From Myxococcales bacterium (lineage in GTDB: Bacteria > Myxococcota_A > UBA9042), in the NCBI GenBank assembly GCA_023954815.1, contig JAGSHB010000036.1:1-39729 (forward strand): 39,729 bases of DNA, written 5' to 3'. This document shows, one piece after another, positions 16,611 through 25,122 of this stretch. Numbering within the stretch: the first letter of the stretch is position 1; the number at the start of each line of letters is the position of its first letter. The notes below the pieces were generated by a model. That model made no database searches and was not told the origin of the DNA. It saw only the letters and a program-made list of their open reading frames with translations. The position numbers were made by a program, and so were the translations under genes.

Positions 16611-16625
16611 GATGACCAAGGATGA

Positions 16626-18581
16626 CTACGCCTCGACAATCATGCGGCCGCGCATCTCAAGGTGCAGGGCGTGGCAGAACCAGGGGCAGTAGTACCAGTA
16701 GACACCCGGCTTACCGACCGTGAAGGTCATGGAGTTGGTGTCCTTGGCGTTGACGATGAAGTTCACGTCATGCAGCGACATGCAGAAGCCGTGACTCAAG
16801 TCCTCAACGTTGTCCTGGTTGGTGACGATGATCTGCACCTTCTCGCCGGTCTTCACCTTGAAGTCGCGCATACCGTAGTTCGGCGCCTGGCTGGTCATGT
16901 AGACGCGCACCAGACCGTCCTTGCGGCGAACGACCTTGTTGTCCTTGAGCAGGTCGACGCCGTCTTCCTTGGCCCAGGCCTCGTACATGGCGAAACGCGC
17001 GTCGGTCCGCGGCTGAATCTTCTTCGGGTGAATCAGCGATTTGCTCACCACCACGCAATCGTGGGGCTCGGAAAAGGTCGGTCCATCGTGGGCCAGAACC
17101 ATCTTTTCGCCCGAAATATCAATCAGCTGGTCATTTTCCGGATGCAACAGACCGACGTTCAAGAAGCGATCCTTCGAGAACTTGCACAGGGCGATGAGCC
17201 ACTTGCCGTCAGCGTCCTTGGTCTCCGACATCGACGCGTTGGTGTGCCCCACCTGGTAGTGCACATCGATCTTCTGAACGATTGGATTGGGCGTCTTGCC
17301 GTCCTTGCTCTTGAAGGCAGCGATGGCCTTGTCGATGTTCCACTTGGTGATGACCGAGTCGATGAAGATCGAGGTGTAGGCGTTGCCGCGACCGTCGAAG
17401 GCCGTGTGCAGCGGTCCAAGACCCACCTCTGGCTCAGCGACAACCGAATCGCGCGGCTTGATCTTGCCACCGAAGACGTCGGCCAACTTGTCGATCTGCA
17501 CCACCGTGACGGTCGGCGAGAGCTTGCCCGAGCACATGGCGTACTTGCCGTCGGGGCTGATGTTCACGCCGTGCGGGCTCTTGGGAACCGGCACGCGCTG
17601 CACGAACGCGCTGTTGGCACCACGGGCATCGATGACCGGCACTTTCGAGTCGCCGATGGTCATGGTTTTGCCCGCTTTCACGGCCTTTTCGCACTCAGCG
17701 ATGTTGAACACGTACAGGTGGTCGCGGTCAGCGCCCATCATCTCTTCGAGCGTCACGCCGCCCTCGGAGTTGTAGCAAATCGCGAAGCTGTACTTGCCTT
17801 CGTAATCCGTGGCGCACAGGTCCATGTTGCCTTCAACCATGACCTGCCACTTGACCTCCATGGTCTCGCCGTCGATCGCGGTGTGCAGGGCGCCGTACTT
17901 CTTCGGGTCCGTCATGTTGCTGCCGTCATTTGGCAGCGGCGTGCGGAACTCGGAGTTGCAGAAGACGTAGCCCGTCTTGTGACGCTGCGGGAAGATGCCG
18001 TGCGTACCTTGGCAGTTGGGGATATCGACGATTTTGTCGACTTCCATGGTCTCGCAGTTCACGCGAGCGAGGCGGGCGGAAGCCTTGTCGTTCACGTAGA
18101 CATAGCGACCGTCGTAGGTGCCGTCCTTGTAGCTTGGGTGCACGTGGTGGGTATCACCGCTCATCCGGCCGCCGAGCAGCTTCTTGGAAAAGTCAGTTCC
18201 GCCCCAGCCCGTCGCGGCGTCGCGGTTGAAGACAGGAATGCGCTTGAGCTCACGCATGGACGGCACGCCGATGATCCGGATCTCGCCAGACTGACCACCG
18301 CTCCAGAAGCCGTAGTAGTCGTCGAGCTGGCCGGGCTTTACGTGGGCCGAGAGGCCCTTGTGTGCCGGTGCAGCTTTCGGTGCTGGCGCAGCCTTTGCGG
18401 GCGGCGGCGGCGCAGTCGTTGCAGGCACAGCTGGTGCGGGCTTAGCGGTCTTTTCGGCGCAAGCGGTCGCAGCGACCACGCCACCACCGACCACAGCCAT
18501 CTTGGTGAGGAAAGAGCGGCGATCCTCGGTGGTCTCCGGGACGACGTCGACGTTTGATTTGTTGGGGTGTGACTCAGTCAT
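16626..18581 (-). CDS. nosZ: Nitrous oxide reductase NosZ, predicted Tat lipoprotein
   Basis: A 651-residue N2O reductase, the copper enzyme that reduces N2O to N2. The ATG at 18581 has GGAGG seven bases upstream. The N-terminus carries a twin-arginine motif RRSFLTK (R21, R22), a hydrophobic run and an AATAC lipobox-like end at C41, followed by an Ala/Pro/Lys-rich linker to about residue 75. CuZ-type histidine motifs are present: DTHHVH, LHTAFDG, PHGVN, GHTNASMSE and EPHD. The CuA motif CPWFCHALHLEM supplies C632, C636, H640 and M643, with LSHGFCM upstream. Tat export plus a neighbouring nosR fit clade I N2O reductases; a lipid anchor is unusual for that clade. It is transcribed separately from nosR, under an FNR-type box. 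Confidence 0.97.
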   Translation of the reverse strand: MTESHPNKSNVDVVPETTEDRRSFLTKMAVVGGGVVAATACAEKTAKPAPAVPATTAPPPPAKAAPAPKAAPAHKGLSAHVKPGQLDDYYGFWSGGQSGEIRIIGVPSMRELKRIPVFNRDAATGWGGTDFSKKLLGGRMSGDTHHVHPSYKDGTYDGRYVYVNDKASARLARVNCETMEVDKIVDIPNCQGTHGIFPQRHKTGYVFCNSEFRTPLPNDGSNMTDPKKYGALHTAIDGETMEVKWQVMVEGNMDLCATDYEGKYSFAICYNSEGGVTLEEMMGADRDHLYVFNIAECEKAVKAGKTMTIGDSKVPVIDARGANSAFVQRVPVPKSPHGVNISPDGKYAMCSGKLSPTVTVVQIDKLADVFGGKIKPRDSVVAEPEVGLGPLHTAFDGRGNAYTSIFIDSVITKWNIDKAIAAFKSKDGKTPNPIVQKIDVHYQVGHTNASMSETKDADGKWLIALCKFSKDRFLNVGLLHPENDQLIDISGEKMVLAHDGPTFSEPHDCVVVSKSLIHPKKIQPRTDARFAMYEAWAKEDGVDLLKDNKVVRRKDGLVRVYMTSQAPNYGMRDFKVKTGEKVQIIVTNQDNVEDLSHGFCMSLHDVNFIVNAKDTNSMTFTVGKPGVYWYYCPWFCHALHLEMRGRMIVEA

Positions 18582-18712
18582 GATGGCTCCTCCGGCCGCC
18601 CAACGACTGCACCCCCCTCGGGCACAACGGCGGCTCGGCGCTAAGTGAGGCGGGTGTCATGAACTGCGACAATCCGCCGCACACATGGGTAGCCAAAAGG
18701 TCCGCTTTCCAG

Positions 18713-18726
18713 TTGATATGGATCAA
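18713..18726 (-). promoter_or_regulatory. Perfect FNR/DNR-type box upstream of nosZ
   Basis: TTGATATGGATCAA is a full match to TTGAT-N4-ATCAA. It lies about 132 bases upstream of the nosZ start and about 65 bases beyond the stop of the giant lipoprotein gene. A weak -10 candidate, TACCCA (18691-18686), sits at exactly the same distance from the box centre as TATTTT does at nosR, predicting a start near 18678 and a leader of about 97 bases. Oxygen- or NO-responsive activation of nosZ is therefore likely. Confidence 0.75.
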
Positions 18727-18778
18727 GACGGCCGTAACACAGGTCTATCTGGTCGTATTTTGCTGACTGCGGCGCGAA

Positions 18779-21700
18779 CTACTGAATCCGCCACCCGGTG
18801 CGCGGGCTGTGCAGGAGCTCATCGGCGGTCAGGGCGCGGCTCATGATACGGACGTCGCTGGTGCGCCCGATAAGCCCCTCGCCTGACACTGTGGAGCCAA
18901 TGAGCAAGGACTGCGCTGCGGTGCCGGTGACGCCATACCCAGAAGCTGAACCCGCACTTTTTCCTTGAAAATACAGGCTCGTCTGCTTGCTACTGGCTTT
19001 GTAGGTCGCTGCCAGGGAGTACGGCTGCTTCGTGGTGACCGTCGGGCCTTTGACACTGGCGCCGCCGCTGACCTGATGGGCCCACTTCTTGCCGTCGATC
19101 CGGATCGCCGGGGAGCCGTTCTTGCGTCCCACCAATCCGACATTGCCCGCGAAGTTCGCGATGGCACCGCGCCACTCTAGGGCGTAGTCCCCGCCGACGA
19201 ACGGTAGCTTCCACGCCCCGAGATCGACCGTGCCGTAGCCCTTGGATTGCATCGCCGAACCCGCAAGCTGACCACTCTGCACCTTGCCGACCGTACGCAT
19301 GGAGGTTTCGTCGACCGCGAGGTACTGCGCTTCGGCATCCTGAAAGCGCCACCAACCGGCGTAGCCCAGACACGGCGACAAGAGGGCATGGCACACCGTC
19401 TTCTTGTCGAGCGCGACCACCTTCGGAAGCTGCGCCTTCGCCTGCGCGTCACCCCAGTGCAGGCTGTAGCGATGGTAGAGATAGCCCTCAAGCGCCGGAT
19501 TCGGCTGGGTCTGGGCGAGAAAGCGAACGCGTGGCAGCCCGATGGTCCGGCGCGCGAGTTCGTTATCGGATAGCGCCGCCTTATGAATCGCGATCTCGTC
19601 GATAGCGCCGTGAAACGCGTAGTCCTTGAAGTTACTGCCGAGGGTGCCGCCGCCGTAGTAGCCGATGCGCGTGATGCGGCTGCCGAATATGGGCAGTGCC
19701 GTGGTCACCTTGTCCTTGCCATTGGCCCAAATCGCCGGGACGCGGACGCCGTCGACAAAGACATGCAGCTGACCGCTCTCTCGGCGTAGGGCGGTGTGGT
19801 GCCAGCCGCCGTCCAGATGAACCGAGAACGACGCCGCATAGTCCTGTGTGCCGTCGGACACCAGATGCCTGAGCCTGAACGCATGCTCGCCTTGCAGCCG
19901 GTCGAGAATCAAAGCCAACCCCTTCTTCCCTGCGGACTTGGAATTGCGGGTGTCAAGCAGGTAGGCGCGCGCGTGCTTGGCGGACTCAATACGGAACCAA
20001 GCCTCGGCGGTGAAGTCCCCCAGCACAACTTCGGGAGCCGTGACCTTTGCGTAGCTCGTCGAGCCATCGAACGCCGCCGCCTTGTCAGCACTATGCAGCC
20101 CACCAGCGACAGTCTTCGTGCCAATAAACGCCGCAGTCTTCTTCCCTGAAACCTCGTCCTTACCGTCGCCGCTGAGGCGCCAGTAGGCGACGGCGTCTTT
20201 CAGGTCGGCAGCACCCATCGGGCGACGCCCCACGACCTCGCTATGGGTGCGGTGCCCAATACTGTCCCAAGTCGCCCGCTCGGTGACCTGCACATCTCGC
20301 AGATCAGGCTGCACGCCGGGGGTCAACGTGGTGCCATAGGGGCGCCGCGAATCGACGTAGAGCTTGATTTCCCGGGCTGAGAGCGCGCGACCGACAATCA
20401 AGGCGTCGTCGATGTGCACGGAGCACTTCGGGAAGTTGTCCTCCCCAAGCCGCAGGTATTTAAGCCCGACGACACTAGCCGGAACGGTCGTGTGGCCGTC
20501 GTCCGACTTGGTCAAGACACCGTCACCATTGAGGTAGACTCCAATCGCCTGATTCGCGCGAATGACGAGGGCGTAGTGCTGCCAGCCCGTTCGAGTGTCG
20601 ACCAGGTCGTCTTCCGATCGAATACGAACCATCTCCGTCTTGAGCCCTTTGAAGTCACCGTTGTGCGGGCCGTAGGAGATGCGGATCGCCCCGTCGTCAT
20701 CAACCCGCATCTTCATGTGGCCGTGAACTGTTGGGCTGACCACCGCGCCAGACGCGTTGACCAGGTCACAGGAGACCTCTCCGTTGGGCTGCACGTTTGC
20801 CCACAGCATGATGGTCGCGTCGCGCAATTTGAAAGGCGCGAGCGTAGACGACGAGTTGGTCTTGTCGTGGCTCGCATCCATCGCGCTGCCAGCGCCCAAA
20901 ATGGAAGGCACCGAGCCACCCTCCGCGTCCTTGAGCGTGCGGTTGTTACCGCTGCTGTCGGCATTGTTGCCGTCAAATCGCCAGTGCCCAACCAAGGTCG
21001 GATCGGCCATGCCGTTGACGAGTGGCACCTCGACCGGCTCGTTGCTCCGACGAACATCGCTGCAGCCTGCCGCCCCACCCCGCGTCGCCATCCGCAGCGC
21101 TAGTTTCTTGCTAGGCGAACCAGCCAGCCCACCACAGGCGCTGACCGCTCCATCGGGATTCCAAACGGTCGGGCAAGAGTCCGCCTTGCCCACCAAGCCG
21201 TCATGATCGAGGTCGAGGGCGTCTTTGGCCGGCGTGCATCCCGACACAGGCGCGTGCTGACAGCCTTCAGACGGCTTGCAGCTGTCGGTCGTACAAGCCT
21301 CCCCGTCGTCGCAGTAGCGATAGCCGGGAGTCAGGCATTGCTCTGCTGACGAGCAGGTCAGATGCCCCCAAGCGTCAGAGACCATCACGCGACCGCGCAG
21401 CTCAGGCTTCTTGTCGCCATCGATGTCGTGATGGTCACTCGCGCCGAAGAAGTAGCGGTTGCCCTGCGCCGTGAGGCGGACCGAGTACGACATCGGCGAG
21501 CGCTTTTCGACGGTCTTGTGCCAGGTCACCTTGCCGATCGTATTGAGCCGCGCCAGGCCTGCGGCTTGTAGGTACTTGCCATTGGGAGAGCCGCTGACAA
21601 TGGGCTTCGATTTACCGAGGACGCTCATGGTGCCGTTGCTGTGCATCACCAGATCCGTCAGCTCGGTGAACTGCGCCCCTGGGATGCGGGAGTAGAGCTG

Positions 21701-24700
21701 CGCGCCCGCTGCGCTCAGGCCGAGAACATAGGGTTTGAGCGCATAGTTCGATGTGGTCGTCCCGACGCCCCAGATCTCTCCTTTCGGCGAGATCCCGACG
21801 CCGCGAAGCCGTTGATTTCCCGGTCCACCGTAGTTCTTCTTCCACAGCAGCTGACCGGTGGCGCTTAGCTTCAACACGAACGCGTCGGTCTTGTCGCCGT
21901 CGCTATCGGTGCTTCCTGCCGCCACGATGGTCTTCGCCACGGCGGCGACCCCAAAGCACACATCGACGTCATTGCCGCCAAATCGCTTGTTCCAGACCGT
22001 CACCGGCTTGGCACCGGCGGTCCGTACCACCCAACAGTCGGTCTTGCCGTTGCTGTCGGTGGAGGTCTCGCCCACGGCGACTAGCCCTTTTTCATAGCGC
22101 GTCGCAAAGAGAAATCGGTCCTGTTTGGAGCCGCCAAAGAGCGTGCGGTCGACGAGCTTGCCGTCGCTGCCAACCCGCCAAATGGCCCCCTCAATACTGC
22201 TGCCTTGCGCGTTGCCGCCCACCGCAACGACCGCTGCCTTACCATCATCGAGTGGCCCGCCGTCCGTCGCGTCAAAAACAGCTTCTGCGCTGCAGTCGGC
22301 GTACTGTTTGGACGACTCCCGGTAGGTCCATAACGTCTTTCCGTTGCTGTCGAGCCCCATGATACGGGGCGACCACTTGCCACCGATGACCCGGTCCTGT
22401 CCCACGGCTGCATGGCCCCCGCCAGTCATCGGGATCACTTGGTGTACGAGGGATTCCTGCGCGCCGGCGTAGGCCGCCACCTTGTCGAACACCGCACAGT
22501 TGACCACCGGCTCGCACTTGCTGCCGATGCACTCACCGGTGCCATCTCCAAGGTTGCAGTCGGCGCCATCGGTGGTTGTTTTTGTGCAATCGCCAGTCTT
22601 CGGGTCGCAGGCATCGGTGGTGCACGAGTTGCCGTCGTCACAAGACTTCGGCTTGCCGGGAACGCACTTCCCCTTGGAGCACGCGTCACCGTCTGTACAC
22701 GGCTTGCCATCGCTGCACGGCGCATCTGTGGGCGTGTGCGCGCAGCCCTTGACCTTGTCGCAGCTGTCCTTGGTGCACGGGTTGCTGTCATCGCACGTGT
22801 TGACCGTTCCGGGCGCACATGTGCCGCTCTTGCAGACGTCGCCCACGGTACAGGCGTTGTTGTCGCTACAGTTGATGGTCAGCGGTGTTGTGACGCAGCC
22901 TTTGGTCTTGTCGCAGGCGTCTCCGGTGCATGGGTTTTTGTCGTCACAGACAATCGCCACGCCACCGACGCACTTCTTGGCGCTGCAGGTCGCATCTTTC
23001 GTACAGGCGTCGCCGTCACTGCACGGTCCACTATCGACAGCGACATGCGTACAATCGGTGGCTTTGCCGCACGCATCCTTGGTGCACGCGTTGTCGTCGT
23101 CGCAAGACTTCGCTGCACCGCCCTGACACAGGCCGTTCTGGCACTTTGTCTCGATGAAACAAGGGTTTCCGTCGTCACATGACTTGCCGATCATGGCCGC
23201 GACGGGGCTCAGTCCGCACTTGCCGGTCTTGTCGTTGCACACGCTTTTTTGGCAGGCCGTGTCGTCCACCGTCTTGCACTGCACCACGGTGTTGGGGTTG
23301 GGCGCGCACTTGAACGGCATCGTCTTTTTGTCACACCACAGCACGCCATTGCAGACCTTGCCGTCGCCCAATTTGTCTTCGCAGCTATACCCGGGCTTGT
23401 GCGGGCCGCACTGGCAAATATCGTTGCCCGGCAAGCACTTGCCATTGGCGCCGCATCGGTCAGCCACGGTGCAGGGCTGCGCGTCGTCGCACGCAGAGTT
23501 GACATTCGCGGGCGTCAGCGCGCACTTGCCGGTCTTGGGCACGCACACATTGTGACTGCACGGCCCGTCGTCGACCGTCTTGCAGACGACCTTCGTCTTC
23601 GGATTGACGATGCACTGGTTGGTCGTCTTGTCGCAGACCAGGGTGCCATTGCACAGGTCACCATCTTCGAACTTGCCGCAGTCAGCGTCCTGCGTGCACT
23701 TGCACTGCGGCGCGGTCGTGGCTGGCTTGCAGACGCCTGTTTCGCAGGCATCGCCCACGGTACAGGCGTTGCCGTCGTCGCACGTCGCGCCATCCTTCGC
23801 CGACAACAGCGCACACTTCCCTGTCTTGGGTTGGCAAGTCATGGTCTTGCAGGCGGTGTTGTCCACCGTCTGGCAGGTCACCACGGTCGCCGGATTGAGC
23901 TGACACTTCTTCAGGGCCTGATTGCAGAACAGGGTGCCATTGCAGAGGTTGCCGTCGTCTTTGGCGGCGCAGTCCGAGTCGGTCGCGCAGCTGCACGTAT
24001 TGGTCTTCGATGCACACTTGCCCTTGCCGCAGGTCTCGTCGATGGTGCACGGGTTGCCATCATCACAAGGTTTGCCGTCGCCGATGGTGACCATCGAACA
24101 CGTGCCGGTCTTCTTGTCACAGAGATTGGCCTCGCAGGCGGTATCATCAACGGATTTGCAGGTGATGACCGTCGCCGGGTTGACAGCACACGCGCCCGTG
24201 ACCTTGTTGCAGAACGGCGTGCCGTTGCACACGTCACCATCGTCAGGGCACTTGTTCTTGAAACCGGCTTCGCACGCCCCAGCCTTGCACGTGTCACCAA
24301 CCACGCACTTATCTCCGTCATCGCAAGGCGTGCCGTCCTTCAGCGCGGTCATTGCGCACTTGCCCGTGGCGGGCGCGCAGGTGTTCTTTCTGCAAGCTGT
24401 GTCCTTGGAATTGGAGCAACTGATGACGGTCGCTGGGTTGACGATGCACTTGCCGCTGCTCTTTTCGCAGAACAACGTGCCCGTGCACGCGTTGCCGTCC
24501 TCGTGTTTTTCGCAGTCCTTCGACGTCTCGCACTGACAGGTCGCCTCCCCGGCGGTGCACGTTCCGTCCTTGCAAACGTCGCCTTCGGTACACGCGTCAC
24601 CGTCAGAGCACGCCTTATCATCGGCCATCTTCTTGGACACACACTTGCCGCTCTCTGGGACACAGGTCTCGGTCGTACACGGATTTCCGTCGTCCGCGCA

Positions 24701-25072
24701 GGTTTTTGGCGAGGAATTGCACGTACCGAGCTTGCAGACTCCCGGTGCACACGCGTCGCCGCAAACCAACCCGTCGGGCTGACCGCTCTCCTTGCAGGCG
24801 CCGTCGACGCACTTCCAAGCCCGGCACGCAGCGAGCTCGCCAGCGCAGTCAGTCGCGACAACGCACTCCGATTTCTGAGCATCATCTGATGCAGTCACAT
24901 CAACTGCCGAGACATCTCCTGCAGTCACGTCGACTACCGAAGCATCGGCGGCCGACACATCTCCCGATTTTCCCCTGTCGGCCACTGGGTCGTCGACGCA
25001 GCTAACGAGCAGCCCCGTCAACAGGAGCGCTGCGCAAAAGCCTGTTCGCCAGACGCTGATTGCCAACCGCAT
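18779..25072 (-). CDS. Giant Cys-rich repeat / propeller / LamG lipoprotein
   Basis: A 2,097-residue exported protein of unknown function. The start at 25072 (MRLAISVWRT) has GGGAG five bases upstream, better placed than for the ATG seven codons earlier. The lipobox LLVSC gives C25. A short Asp/Val-rich spacer leads to a cysteine-rich region (about 65-850). This contains five copies of a roughly 75-residue unit recognisable by CNGTLFC-like and NPxTVVxC motifs, then shorter units of the DDxNPCTxDxC type. Residues about 855-1260 look like a beta-propeller (recurrent VAVGETSTDSNG-like and GGPGNQRLRG-like blades). A Ca-binding-like DLDHDGLVGKADSCP segment follows near 1290. Three LamG/concanavalin-like domains start near 1357 (GHWRFDGN), 1627 (AYWRLSGDG) and 1900 (GWWRFQD). 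The domains suggest a disulphide-braced stalk presenting glycan- or protein-binding heads. It is 50 bases downstream of the vWA gene, probably in one operon. Confidence 0.88.
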   Translation of the reverse strand: MRLAISVWRTGFCAALLLTGLLVSCVDDPVADRGKSGDVSAADASVVDVTAGDVSAVDVTASDDAQKSECVVATDCAGELAACRAWKCVDGACKESGQPDGLVCGDACAPGVCKLGTCNSSPKTCADDGNPCTTETCVPESGKCVSKKMADDKACSDGDACTEGDVCKDGTCTAGEATCQCETSKDCEKHEDGNACTGTLFCEKSSGKCIVNPATVISCSNSKDTACRKNTCAPATGKCAMTALKDGTPCDDGDKCVVGDTCKAGACEAGFKNKCPDDGDVCNGTPFCNKVTGACAVNPATVITCKSVDDTACEANLCDKKTGTCSMVTIGDGKPCDDGNPCTIDETCGKGKCASKTNTCSCATDSDCAAKDDGNLCNGTLFCNQALKKCQLNPATVVTCQTVDNTACKTMTCQPKTGKCALLSAKDGATCDDGNACTVGDACETGVCKPATTAPQCKCTQDADCGKFEDGDLCNGTLVCDKTTNQCIVNPKTKVVCKTVDDGPCSHNVCVPKTGKCALTPANVNSACDDAQPCTVADRCGANGKCLPGNDICQCGPHKPGYSCEDKLGDGKVCNGVLWCDKKTMPFKCAPNPNTVVQCKTVDDTACQKSVCNDKTGKCGLSPVAAMIGKSCDDGNPCFIETKCQNGLCQGGAAKSCDDDNACTKDACGKATDCTHVAVDSGPCSDGDACTKDATCSAKKCVGGVAIVCDDKNPCTGDACDKTKGCVTTPLTINCSDNNACTVGDVCKSGTCAPGTVNTCDDSNPCTKDSCDKVKGCAHTPTDAPCSDGKPCTDGDACSKGKCVPGKPKSCDDGNSCTTDACDPKTGDCTKTTTDGADCNLGDGTGECIGSKCEPVVNCAVFDKVAAYAGAQESLVHQVIPMTGGGHAAVGQDRVIGGKWSPRIMGLDSNGKTLWTYRESSKQYADCSAEAVFDATDGGPLDDGKAAVVAVGGNAQGSSIEGAIWRVGSDGKLVDRTLFGGSKQDRFLFATRYEKGLVAVGETSTDSNGKTDCWVVRTAGAKPVTVWNKRFGGNDVDVCFGVAAVAKTIVAAGSTDSDGDKTDAFVLKLSATGQLLWKKNYGGPGNQRLRGVGISPKGEIWGVGTTTSNYALKPYVLGLSAAGAQLYSRIPGAQFTELTDLVMHSNGTMSVLGKSKPIVSGSPNGKYLQAAGLARLNTIGKVTWHKTVEKRSPMSYSVRLTAQGNRYFFGASDHHDIDGDKKPELRGRVMVSDAWGHLTCSSAEQCLTPGYRYCDDGEACTTDSCKPSEGCQHAPVSGCTPAKDALDLDHDGLVGKADSCPTVWNPDGAVSACGGLAGSPSKKLALRMATRGGAAGCSDVRRSNEPVEVPLVNGMADPTLVGHWRFDGNNADSSGNNRTLKDAEGGSVPSILGAGSAMDASHDKTNSSSTLAPFKLRDATIMLWANVQPNGEVSCDLVNASGAVVSPTVHGHMKMRVDDDGAIRISYGPHNGDFKGLKTEMVRIRSEDDLVDTRTGWQHYALVIRANQAIGVYLNGDGVLTKSDDGHTTVPASVVGLKYLRLGEDNFPKCSVHIDDALIVGRALSAREIKLYVDSRRPYGTTLTPGVQPDLRDVQVTERATWDSIGHRTHSEVVGRRPMGAADLKDAVAYWRLSGDGKDEVSGKKTAAFIGTKTVAGGLHSADKAAAFDGSTSYAKVTAPEVVLGDFTAEAWFRIESAKHARAYLLDTRNSKSAGKKGLALILDRLQGEHAFRLRHLVSDGTQDYAASFSVHLDGGWHHTALRRESGQLHVFVDGVRVPAIWANGKDKVTTALPIFGSRITRIGYYGGGTLGSNFKDYAFHGAIDEIAIHKAALSDNELARRTIGLPRVRFLAQTQPNPALEGYLYHRYSLHWGDAQAKAQLPKVVALDKKTVCHALLSPCLGYAGWWRFQDAEAQYLAVDETSMRTVGKVQSGQLAGSAMQSKGYGTVDLGAWKLPFVGGDYALEWRGAIANFAGNVGLVGRKNGSPAIRIDGKKWAHQVSGGASVKGPTVTTKQPYSLAATYKASSKQTSLYFQGKSAGSASGYGVTGTAAQSLLIGSTVSGEGLIGRTSDVRIMSRALTADELLHSPRTGWRIQ

Positions 25073-25122
25073 CTCCACTCCCTGCCAGTTCATCTCGGAC
25101 CCTGTTGGCTCAGTTTGCGAAA

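Larger units (their letters stand above)
16218..16625. other. nosZ-nosR intergenic region
   Basis: About 410 bases between the nosZ stop and the nosR start, both on the minus strand. It holds two strong inverted repeats (16451-16482 and 16587-16610) and the nosR promoter with its FNR/DNR-type box. No gene is supported. The arrangement suggests nosZ is terminated here and nosRDFYL is a separate transcript. Confidence 0.6.

Noticed and set aside
16662-18557. 631-codon plus-strand open frame
   Set aside because: It lies entirely antisense to nosZ, whose copper motifs and codon pattern are unmistakable. Long antisense frames are expected at this GC content.
22480-24880. Cys-rich repeats considered as a CRISPR-like or DNA repeat array
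   Set aside because: The periodicity is at the protein level; the DNA copies are diverged and no identical spaced repeats occur.
22412-24889. Long plus-strand frames (256 and 546 codons)
   Set aside because: They are antisense to the Cys-rich repeat region of the giant lipoprotein. Their Ala/Val/Arg-rich content mirrors the repeats, and no ribosome binding site or family motif is seen.
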